From Scilla litardierei (lineage: Eukaryota > Streptophyta > Magnoliopsida > Asparagales > Asparagaceae): a stretch of 64,000 nt of DNA. Shown one piece after another: positions 32,677 through 41,926 of this stretch. A program made the translations under genes and the position numbers. Position 1 is the stretch's first letter. Each line of letters opens with the position of its first letter. The DNA lies in NCBI GenBank assembly GCA_030789695.1, contig CM061142.1:144369637-144433636 (forward strand), in the 5' to 3' direction. The notes under the pieces are model-generated. The model saw only the letters and a program-made list of their open reading frames with translations, had not been told where the DNA came from and made no database searches.

Positions 32677-33689
32677 GGGCTTCTACGTTCCATTGAGATG
32701 CTACTCATTCATACTAATTCTACTCAATTAATCTCAAGCTTTCATTTCTAAAGTCTAAAGCTCTCAAATCCAAAGCCCTAAGAATTCCAAATCTTTGATC
32801 TCTTTCTCTCCAACCTATAACCAAAGAGTGATCCTCTAGGCAATTGGTGCAGTCAAGAGAAAGGGCTTCTACTCTCTTCAAAGAGAGTTCTTCAATACAC
32901 ATCACACTCCTCCTTCAAGTTCTACTTCAAGGCATAGGTGATTGTAAGTGTTGTTTTCATTATTTCATAACTTTCGTTATTTAAGATTTGCTCTCGGTTG
33001 TGAGAGTGGTTTTGCTTGCTCCCAAGTTGTGGGAGTCAAGGACATCGATTATATTCGATTGCACTTGTAGGGTTGCTACAAGTGGGTTTTAAGGAAACCT
33101 CAAGTTAGGGTTCTAACTTGAGTATCCGGAGGTATCCGGGTGGAGGAACGTAGGATTACCGGGAACAAGTCGGGAGTTGACTTGGGTAATCCGAACCCTA
33201 GAAACATAATTGTATTTGCAATTGTTTCTTATTTGGGTTTAATTCTAATTCCACATTATATTGTTGGTTTGCATTTTATTTGGCGCAAATTCCTTTTAAA
33301 TTTGCAAAAACACTATTCAACCCCCTTCTAGTGTTTTCTCCATAGACAGGGTCCTTACAATTATGGCTAAAAATGATCGCCAAAATAGAAGGATGATATA
33401 GTTAGATAAAATCCATTATATCTACATTTAAAATTAAACTAATGCTAAACTAGGGTCGTTCTATGTTTATCGATGGAATCCAAAACGTAATATCCTAAGA
33501 GAATAAGTTAACTGGTTAAAGGAATATCAGCTCAAATTCTAATTGATAGACTAAACTATGTCCTCGCTGACATTAAACATGTCCTCCTAAGAACATGATT
33601 AAGGACAATGATTTTCTTGAGCTCTGGGTCCAACAAAATAAATGCACCCTACCTATCCCTCGCCTCTATGAGGGGCAGCTTGAACATAT

Positions 33690-33870
33690 TGATGTTCAAA
33701 GCATGTTCCTCCATACAATTTGTTGAGTTAACTTTAGGTTGTATAGAAAACGATTTCGATCTGCAATGTTCGAAACTTCGGTCAAATTGTTTGAATCAAA
33801 GATGAGTGCATGAGCGGTACAAGACTATGTATCCTAACCGGATATTGAGACGAGCAACTTGTTAAGAACA
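33690..33870 (+). pseudogene. Copia-5 gag remnant
   Basis: Translation gives a capsid-like piece (RFRSAMFETSVKLFESKMSA, then VQDYV) of the UBN2 type used by Angela/Tork gag, with an in-frame stop. Nothing longer survives. Confidence 0.5.
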
Positions 33871-34159
33871 CTCAACTTTGCAAAGCTCAACTGTTTGGAT
33901 ACATGAGATGTTTGCACTGCTATTATTTGCGTTGAGACGAGTAATATCTAAATTTTATTTAGAAAGGAAGAAGGTATTCATGAAGTCAATTGAGAAAGAA
34001 AGATTTATCTATCATTAGTAAAGGCAAAAGTAGGTGGAACTGAAAATGTGACATATTTGATGTCACGGTTTCAGGATAATCGTTATATAAAAGGAATAGA
34101 TTATCATGTGTTGAAAATGAGCAATTGTTGTTTCTTGGACCATACGGAACGTCTAACTT

Positions 34160-35565
34160 TTTTTTGGGTGAATGTCATCTCATTGCTTCCGAAGCAATGC
34201 GCAATATGTATAACAATATTGTATTAGGTGGTAATACATGAATGCGCAAGTTATGAAAAACTTATCTATGGCAAAATAGTCTAGGCTGTACTGAAGAGAA
34301 CAGACTTGACAAGTCACATAAAGAGAGGGCTTTTGACCTCTCGTACAAACAATAGGAGAACGAGTTGGAGAACTCTTGGTCTCGTACATTCGGATGTACC
34401 CAGACCCAAGTCTAAATTAGCCTAGATGTGACATTCTTATTTTTTTACGACACGTGTTCTTGATGAAACACAAGTCTGATAAAATAAAGAACACAATGAT
34501 AGAAGTATTTGAGCCACTTTGATCAAATCGAAGAGAAGAATACTTAGATATGTAATTCTTGCGTAATTAAAATAAAATATGATTTTTTTCTCAAGTCAAG
34601 TTTCTTAACATATTGGTGTCTTGGAAAGTATGAATCACACTCTGTTAGAAATGATGTGATACATGACAAGTGACTTTAAGTTACAATTCTCCTTCTGGGT
34701 TAATCCCGAGATAATAGTGCCGAGGTTCTTGATAAGGTTCAATATGATATTCTTTAAATTAATCGTTAGGAAGTCACATGGTTACTCGAGACTCATAAAA
34801 ATAAGAAGTTGAGTAAGACATCATAGTTGATGATAGCCTAGAGAACTTCCAAAATGCCTTTCGGAGTAGTGACTCTAAGAAATGGCTTGGTTCAATCCGA
34901 AAAAAGGTCAGTGCATGTAAATAAAGTATGGACTTTAGTTTAGGTGCCCAAGGAAAGTGTTTCCTTTGGCTGCAAGTGAATCTTCGAGACAGAAGATTAG
35001 TGCAGAAGGAAAATAGTGAGGTACAAGTTATGATGGTTGAGAACGGTTATCATCAGAACTCCCATAAATAGAATGTGATGAAATTTTCTCAATAACTACT
35101 GTGTACAGATCTATTCTGATAGACTCGATGTAAATGCTCATCATAACCATGAAAACTAGAATATATATGTTTTCTAAATATGATTTAGAAGAAAAAACTT
35201 ATAGAGTTTTCAAGGTCAGTGGGAGCAAATAAAAGGCATGCGAGGCATCACAGAGGTGGAACATATGTTTTGACAAAGTGATCAAAGAGTTTGACACTTT
35301 ATCAGAAACAATTATGAACCATCCTGATAACCAGTGACTATTTTGGATTATGCTCGTAGAGGACGAGAATCTGGATAAGATCCAGGTAAGACAAATTTTT
35401 ATGGATACCAAGATTACTAAGAAACGATTTGGATGAGATTCAAATTCATGATCAAGCAGATACATAGAACCCATTAAGTATATACAGTAGACGGTTTAGC
35501 AGATCCACCCACGAAGGCTCTACCACATGAAGTCTACAAAAACTTATGTGTAAATGTGGTATGAG
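34160..35565 (+). pseudogene. Copia-5 pol remnant (integrase to RNase H)
   Basis: Fragments are readable in shifting frames. They include an integrase start (ERVGELLGLVHSDV, about 34350-34400), an integrase middle (NHTLLEMM, about 34632), the reverse transcriptase N-terminus (VNKVWTLV and SFGCK, about 34918-34985) and the end of RNase H (YTVDGLADPPTKALPHEVY, about 35490-35540). Stops and frameshifts are frequent. This is the most decayed pol in the window, which fits its place near the bottom of the nest. Confidence 0.72.
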
Positions 35566-36718
35566 ATACCGGGATAAATGAGCCTAGTGCAAGTGCAAGA
35601 TGTAGCGAGATGGGTTTGTTCTCGAGGCAATTTATCTCTATATATGTGTACAAACGTCTTATTCATAGTAACAGTAAGCTGTTTGGTAAGAATTTACCTA
35701 AGTTAATAATAATGTAGTCAACATTAGAACTTAGGTAATGTCCTAAGACTTAATGCAATGTTAAACGAGTATCGAAATAAGGATCTCTATAAAGGAGAAT
35801 TGTTTGACAATTAGTAGCATAAGTCTGAAATCGTTCGTGGTCATAGATGTTTCGAGAAAAGGATATCGAAACATCGGATAGACCATGTGTCTTTGTCTTC
35901 ATCATGCAGTGGTGACGATGATCTCATGGCCGGTCGACTTAACGAAGTTGGAGACAAAACACAGGTGCTCATTGAAAAATAAGTTCACTGAACGACCCAT
36001 CATTAGTTATCATATGGTTAATATTGACCAATCTATCAATGATAACTCTTATTGATGATAGGCAAGTTGGTCTTTTTACGTGAGGTCATTGTACGAACCT
36101 ATGCATGAACGGTGTCACTTAGATCACTGATCTAGCCTCGAGAAAGCCTCGTTGAAAGGTCTTTGATTGGGTGACACTTGAAACGTGCAAGGAGAGTAAT
36201 GAACAAGAGAGGATTCGTCTCTCCCGTCAATGGGGAGTTAGTGTCGTAGTGTTAGTTTGATCTTTAGTGAAAACTCTGGCCTGAGTATGTTGGAAGAAGT
36301 CCAACATTGTTTGACTAAAGATCAATGGACACTAAACAAGTTTAAGGTAGTAGTGTTGACAGATTACCATACCCTAGGCTTGACTAAGTGGCATAGTTTT
36401 GACGAAGAGACTAAAACTACAGTATTCATAATGGACACAGTCAGGGTGGTCCCGACAATACTCTTGTCGATGAGTTAACCACATAATTATGATACCAAAA
36501 GAGGGAGGCACCTGCTACTCGTGGTCACTGCCGTCTGGGGTCTCAAACCCCACCTGTAGTAGGGTCAGTCTACAGGGTCTCACACAGAGTGAGACATTCA
36601 TCAAGTAATCGGTTGAAATTAGGGAGAAAATGTATTTGATGCAAAAGACAGAAAACTAAAAAGGGTTTGCAGTTAGCTTCTGGATTCGGGATAAATGATC
36701 CTAAGTACAAGTGGGAGA
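35566..36718 (+). other. Copia-5 3' untranslated region
   Basis: Non-coding sequence from the end of pol to the purine tract. No other feature is recognised. Confidence 0.6.
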
Positions 36719-38158
36719 TGTTGAGAGATGTATGCCCTCAGTTCATTTGTATTTGATGCAAATGGATTTTATATTAAAATGGAATTTAATACGTCACAAA
36801 ATATTTGTGACAAAAGCTTTAGAATATTATAGATGTGGGTTATTGCATATAATGCAAAAGGAATAGAAAATATATTGTAAATCGTTTACAAATATATTTG
36901 ACAATAAGTGCATAAAAATGAGTGAATTTTCATGTGAAAGTCACGGAGAAAACTGCGCTCAAATCGGACCTTAAATGAGTCAAATAAGCCAAATAAACCA
37001 TCTAAAAACCAGAACTGGGCTTAATAAAGGGGCTGGGCTAGCCCCCCCATTTTGGGCGGGCTGGGCTGGCATGCCTGCTCAAGTGGGCTGGCCCGCCAGC
37101 CCGCCCCAGTATGGACGGGCTTGACCCGCCCGCTTAGCAGGTGGGGCTCGCCTGCCCAGCAAGCGGGTGCCCAACCCGCCAAGCGGCTGGTGGAGCCCAT
37201 TTGGCCCAAAAAGTCTGGAAGAGTGTTTTTGAAACCAGAGTTTTTTTGCGGCTGATTTTTTTTGAGAAATCTAATTATCTGTCCAACTTTCGACACACAT
37301 TTGAGTGGTCAAACGAACTCAGAATGATGCGCCATTTGTTTACGTTCACCGTTCAGTGCTCTTCAATTTGATTGGTAGTATCAATTGCAATGCTCAACGG
37401 TGAGAGAGAAAAAATTCACTAAAGATTGGCCTTTGTAAATGGCCAACTTTAATTGAATTTTTCACTCCATTTTTTCGTTCCACATCAGAAATTGAGAAGA
37501 GAGGAGGGGTCAGTCGCCTATATAAATAGAGGCCTACTCCTCTCCATGAAACTCGTCCCAAGCTCCAGATCTGAGTAGCTCCATTAAACGTGAGCAAGCC
37601 TGGATCTAAGCTTAAAGTAAATATTCCATCATTCTATCTAAATTCTTCCTTGCTCCTGATCGGGCTTTAGAAAATCTACAAAGAAGTTTTGATCGGATCC
37701 GAAGTCTTGACGAAGGATCCACTCAAGATAAAACTTTCTTCGGTGCATGGTTGGCTCGGTGACAAGGGTGTTGCATGTCTCGAGATGCGGTGCGGTTCGA
37801 AAAGCGGTTCGATGCGGGACGAGTGCGGTTCGGTATGCGGTTCGTCTTGTGAGAAGCAACGCGTGGCCAAAGAAATGTTGCTAAAAATGACGTTACGTAT
37901 TCTACAGAAACGAAGTGAAAGGTATGTAGTTTAAAGTAAACAAGCATTTATAATTGCAAATAGGTTGATAGATCTATCCTTAGGGGTTCGTCGGACCCAA
38001 CCCGGGGATAATAGAGATTCTGGCTAGGGTTGTTCTCTTTAAGGCTAAACTTAAAATAGTTTTAAGTTGATTTTTCTGCTGCTTGTTTTGATCTCGTCGT
38101 TCGTCCAACTTAGCCCGGACGTCGATTTTATTTCCCTAAGGACCCAAAAAACCCAACA
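36719..38158 (+). repeat. Copia-5 3' LTR
   Basis: Begins TGTTGAGAGATGTATGCCC after the purine tract GTGGGAGA and ends AAAAAACCCAACA, 1440 bp. It contains a GC-rich stretch (37020-37210), TATAAATA (37521-37528) and a repetitive GCGGTTCG segment (37785-37850). The partner LTR is not in the window. Confidence 0.8.
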
Positions 38159-38336
38159 CCATCATCACTTCGATTATAGGTCAATCCGACGTCAATGGTG
38201 CCTTTGATGTATTTTAGTATCCATTGAACTATTTCTAGTGTACTCTCCCCAGGTTGTACAGGAATCTACTCGTCGTACTTACTGCATGTGATAGGTCGGG
38301 TCGGGTACATACCGTAGAACACATCAAGGCTCTTAC
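38159..38336 (-). pseudogene. Copia-4 pol fragment, downstream piece (minus strand)
   Basis: The minus strand reads VCTRPDLSHAVSTTSRFL followed by GRVHWKQF, the RT/RNase H junction of a copia pol. It joins across copia-3 to the piece at 47941: removing copia-3 and one CTTAC copy restores a continuous order of motifs. Copia-5 cut it on the left. Confidence 0.75.
38332..38336. repeat. Target-site duplication CTTAC, left copy (copia-3)
   Basis: Identical to 47936-47940. Confidence 0.95.
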
Positions 38337-39994
38337 TGTTGGTAGCAACGATATATGAACTTTGTGTTTGATGATAACAAACATGTGTGAATGTTTTTTA
38401 ACGTGTGTGTTGAGTGTTTCAGGAACGGCGAACATATGATTTACTCATGGAGGGACTTGGTCAATGTACAAGGAAGAAAAGGGAAGTACCAAGTTTTATT
38501 ATATACTTATATACGTACTTATATATGATTGCCAAGTTTTTTAATAAGCACTGGACCTTATTTTTTTTGAATTGGTGATCTATTAAAAGGAGCCCTGGGC
38601 TTTATCCTTAGAAGCAAGCCAACAAAAAACACACAAAAAACCCCAAGCACCCAACCTAGCACAGGGCCGGCCTTTTTTTTGAATGCAACAGGGTACATCA
38701 ACAAAAAGAGAGGGCCACTTATTTTTTTGTAAGTGCCCAGTTAATATCTCTCAAAAAAAACCCTCTCCCCTCTGAATATAAAAGAGATCTTGAACCCTAA
38801 AAATTTAAGAAGCAGCCGAAATTTTTTTGGTGATCATCAATTTTTGAGAGGAGAGCCGCATCAGCTCTGCTCTTTTTTTTGTCTTGTGTTCATTGCCAAT
38901 TCTTATAGGGTTTGAAAAGTCAATAGAGGTCTTGATCAAAACACCCTAACCCCTTGAACATCCAAAAGGGCAGCCGCACCTTTTTTTGTTTATCCAATCA
39001 ACAAAAAATTCCCAGAGAGGCCGAATTGCTTTTTCATTGAAAAATCTCAAAAGATCAAGAGCCACATCGTTTTTCTCCTTTTTTGAAATTACTAAGGTCC
39101 CTTGCAAAACTCTCTTCATCACACAAATCTTAAGGAGCAGCAGAGGGCCGGATTTTTTTTTGCTTGCAATTCCAAAGCTGCAGTTGCATCTTCAACCAAT
39201 CAAAAAAGGGGGCCGCATAAACTCTTTTGTAGATCATCAAAGAGCAGCAGCCATTGTTCTTTAACTCGAAGAGAGCAGGCCGAACTGTCTAATCCTTTGC
39301 AAGTCTCAAATCTTCAAGAGGAGCTGCAATGTTTGTTTGTTCAGAACGAATCCCAAGAGCAGTGCACAATTTTCTTTAGAGAGCTCTTCATCAAGAATAT
39401 TAGTTTCAGAGCCGCAACAAGGTGCTTTAATCTGTTCAAACGCAACTTGCCGCAACGTGGAGATTGTTACTTCAGAAATTACATGCCGCAACTTGCTGAT
39501 GGAGGGGACTATGGATTACTACTTGTCAGATTGATCTGACCATGTGCTGAACGACAGAGACATCAACGCCGTCACAACTGAGCGATTCTAAACTCTAAAC
39601 TTTATTTTATTTGCGATTGTGGCATTGTGATCTTTGTAGAACTATTTTATTATTTGTTTGGGGACTTGGCTAGTTGGGACTAGCCAAGAGAGAGGCTTTA
39701 CTAGTATTGTTATTGTTTGGGCACTTTGGTGAGTGCAGGTACTGAGGGCCAGGTGAGTATAGGGTTGGTGCCCTAGCTACAGGTTGTACCAGTTAACTCT
39801 AATAATCTAGTATTGCTTTTGGGGCTGGAGTAGGTCGTGGGTGCGACCGAACCAGGGTAAAATCTATTGTGTATCTGTGGTTGATTACTATTTACCATGC
39901 CTGTGATTATAACTGCGTGTGATTTCTCGTGGGTTGCACGAGAATTTTTATAAGCCTATTCACCCCCCCTCTAGGCTTAGATCCAGATCCAACA
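38337..39994 (+). repeat. Copia-3 5' LTR
   Basis: TGTTGGTAGCAACG to GATCCAACA. TATAAAAG lies at 38777-38784. The transcribed part downstream has a run of GCCGCA or GCCGAA words, each followed by a T-run, and an open frame of 145 codons (39102-39539) whose coding status is doubtful. Confidence 0.95.
38777..38784 (+). promoter_or_regulatory. TATA box of copia-3 5' LTR
   Basis: TATAAAAG in a CT-rich context. The same sequence is at 46717-46724 in the 3' LTR. Confidence 0.6.
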
Positions 39995-39996
39995 AG

Positions 39997-40010
39997 TGGT
40001 ATCAGAGCCA
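39997..40010 (+). promoter_or_regulatory. Copia-3 primer-binding site (initiator tRNA-Met)
   Basis: TGGTATCAGAGCCA, two bases after the LTR, is the classic complement of the plant initiator tRNA-Met 3' end. Confidence 0.95.
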
Positions 40011-40036
40011 GTTTAGCGGATCTAGCCTAGTTGTTC

Positions 40037-41926
40037 ATGTCTATGAATATGTCTGATTCTGCTTTTGCTGAGGGTCAGTCTATTTCTCGTCCCCCCAAGT
40101 TTAATGGTGTTGACTTTGCCTATTGGAAAACTAGGATGAGGATTTATTTAGCTGCTGTTGATTATGATGTATGGAGTATTGTAGAAAAAGGCTATAAACC
40201 TCCCACTATTAATGTTGCTAATAATGAAATGGTAAAACCAGAAGATAAGTGGGATGACTTTGATAAGAAGCGTTTTTCATTGAATAATAAAGCTATGAAT
40301 GCATTGATTTGTGCTTTAGATAAAGCTGAGTTTAACCGTATATCTCAATGTCAAACTGCGCAGGAAATTTGGCATACTCTGGAGGTGACTCATGAGGGTA
40401 CATCGCAAGTTAAGGAGTCCAGACTTGCGTTGCTCAGCACTGAATATGAAAGCTTCCGCATGCTTCCATCAGAGTCAATCAAAGAGATGTTTGCGAGGTT
40501 CACAGACATCGTCTACAAATCCACTTCTCTTGGAAAGCCGTACTCAAGCCTAGAACAAATCAGAAAGATCTTGAGAGCGCTGCCTAGCTCCTTCCGTCCT
40601 AAAATTACAGCTATTCAGGAAGCACGGGATTTATCGCAGATGAAAGTGGAGGATCTGATAGGGAACCTGATGTCCCACGAGCTGGAGCTGCAAAGCATTG
40701 AACTGAGAGAGAAAGAAGAAATGAAGACTTCAAAGGCCATAGCCCTTCAGGCTAAAGAGGATGAAGATGGAGATGAAGAGGAGGCCTTTTTGGTGAGAAG
40801 CTTCAAGAAATATATCAGAACTGGCAACGGGAGATCAGAGATGCTAAAAAGGTTTAATCGCTCTAAATTCAATTCTAATAATAAATCTTTTGAGCAGAGT
40901 ACTACTGATCCGGTTACATGTTTTAAATGCAAAAAGCAGGGACATTTTATGAAGCAATGCCCTCAAGGAAAGAATAACGCTGCGGAACAAAAGGGAAAAT
41001 CTTTGGTGCTCACATGGGATATGGACAGCGAGGATGAATCTCAAGAGGAAGTTGCACATTCCTCTCTTTGTCTGATGGGAGAACTAGATCAGGTAAAATC
41101 TTTAACTAAAACTCAACTTGTTACTACTTTTAAAGAAATGCAAAATGAAATTGAAAGGTTGGAATCAACTGTTGAGTTACTAGAATCCCATGTAGAGAAG
41201 TTTAAAAATGCCAATTTTGAATTGCAACAAGACAATTATAATATGTCATTAGAAGTTGATGAAATTAAAGAAAAACTTGTTGCATGTAATTCTACTATTA
41301 GTTCTTTGGAAAAGGGAAAATCTTGTATGCCTACTGAAACTGAGTGTCTGAATTGCTCCACTTTGCTTAAAGACATTAGCATGTTTAAACTAAATATGGT
41401 TAAGCTAGAAGTTGAAAATGAATTATTAAATGAGAAAATTTGCATGCTAATAAATGAAAATAAAGAGCTAGAAAAGAAGATGGCTAATCTGAAAAAGAGT
41501 GAGGAAGAGAACAAAAAGGCCTTCATTAGTAAATGTACCATGCATGTTAATGAGAATATGTTTTTAAAGTCTAAAATAACTGATCTTGAATTGTCTATTA
41601 AAAAATTTGGTGTTGGAAAGCATTCACTAGACATTATTCTAGGTAATCAGATACAAGCAAATAACAGGCGTGGCTTGGGATATGGAAATAAAATTGATGA
41701 GGGGCCTAAAATTTATAGAAAGAATCAAAAAGAAACTGGCATAGGAAGAAGCATGTTTGCTAAATGTTATACATGTGGTGGTGTTGGTCATGCTTATTAT
41801 AATTGCAAGTATAGGAATACCAACATCAAATTTAAGCAAATTTGGGTTCCAAAAAATAAAGTGACTAACACTAGTGGACCTATTTGGATTTCTAGGTCAC
41901 ACATATCATGCTCTTCTTATGTGTAG
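40037..41926 (+). CDS. gag: Copia-3 gag
   Basis: I take the ATG at 40037 as the start (MSMNMSDSAFAEG); the frame is open slightly upstream without an ATG. A capsid domain of the UBN2 type spans about residues 15-220 (YWKTRMRIYL, THEGTSQVKESRL, MFARFTDI). A first zinc knuckle CFKCKKQGHFMKQC lies near 40918-40960. A long heptad-rich, coiled-coil-prone segment (41095-41640) follows, then a second knuckle CYTCGGVGHAYYNC (41765-41806) and a basic tail. It ends with TAG at 41924-41926. Pol continues in the same frame right after, so Gag-Pol would need readthrough, splicing or another bypass. Gag would assemble the particle and package RNA. This copy looks intact. Confidence 0.93.
   Translation: MSMNMSDSAFAEGQSISRPPKFNGVDFAYWKTRMRIYLAAVDYDVWSIVEKGYKPPTINVANNEMVKPEDKWDDFDKKRFSLNNKAMNALICALDKAEFNRISQCQTAQEIWHTLEVTHEGTSQVKESRLALLSTEYESFRMLPSESIKEMFARFTDIVYKSTSLGKPYSSLEQIRKILRALPSSFRPKITAIQEARDLSQMKVEDLIGNLMSHELELQSIELREKEEMKTSKAIALQAKEDEDGDEEEAFLVRSFKKYIRTGNGRSEMLKRFNRSKFNSNNKSFEQSTTDPVTCFKCKKQGHFMKQCPQGKNNAAEQKGKSLVLTWDMDSEDESQEEVAHSSLCLMGELDQVKSLTKTQLVTTFKEMQNEIERLESTVELLESHVEKFKNANFELQQDNYNMSLEVDEIKEKLVACNSTISSLEKGKSCMPTETECLNCSTLLKDISMFKLNMVKLEVENELLNEKICMLINENKELEKKMANLKKSEEENKKAFISKCTMHVNENMFLKSKITDLELSIKKFGVGKHSLDIILGNQIQANNRRGLGYGNKIDEGPKIYRKNQKETGIGRSMFAKCYTCGGVGHAYYNCKYRNTNIKFKQIWVPKNKVTNTSGPIWISRSHISCSSYV

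Larger units (their letters stand above)
14974..33359 (+). mobile_element. Copia-2: SIRE/Maximus-like Ty1/copia with env-like ORF, 3' part
   Basis: The element resumes in gag right after copia-1. It runs through protease, is split by the CACTA element (15568-25452), continues with integrase, RT and RNase H to 28265, then has an env-like region, a purine tract (31529-31541) and a 3' LTR (31542-33359). Removing the CACTA element and one ATG copy rejoins an open frame across the site, so the two halves are one element. The 5' LTR and gag N-terminus lie beyond the left edge, displaced by copia-1. Confidence 0.9.
31542..33359 (+). repeat. Copia-2 3' LTR
   Basis: Starts TGTTAAGTATTGG and ends CCTTACA, 1818 bp. 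The U3 part has many CAGTCGACTGT and ACAGTCGCCTGT palindromes (31935-32585). TATAAATA is at 32669-32676, and a transcribed leader follows. The end carries the CAACCCCCTTCTAGTG segment also seen (reverse-complemented) in the copia-1 LTR. The TSD is probably ATTAT (33360-33364), but its partner is outside the window. Confidence 0.88.
33365..38158 (+). mobile_element. Copia-5: Angela/Tork-like Ty1/copia remnant with 3' LTR
   Basis: Decayed gag, integrase, RT and RNase H pieces appear in order on the plus strand. A purine tract (GTGGGAGA) and an LTR (36719-38158) follow. Its 5' part was displaced to the left by the copia-2 insertion at 33359/33360. It is itself inserted in copia-4, whose minus-strand pol lies on its right side. 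The CAAGTGGGAGA plus TGTTGAGAGATGTATGCCC junction is typical of Angela/BARE-type elements. Confidence 0.78.

Noticed and set aside
39102..39539. Leader protein encoded in the copia-3 LTR
   Set aside because: The frame has 145 codons but no recognisable domain. Identity between the two young LTRs gives no evidence of coding.
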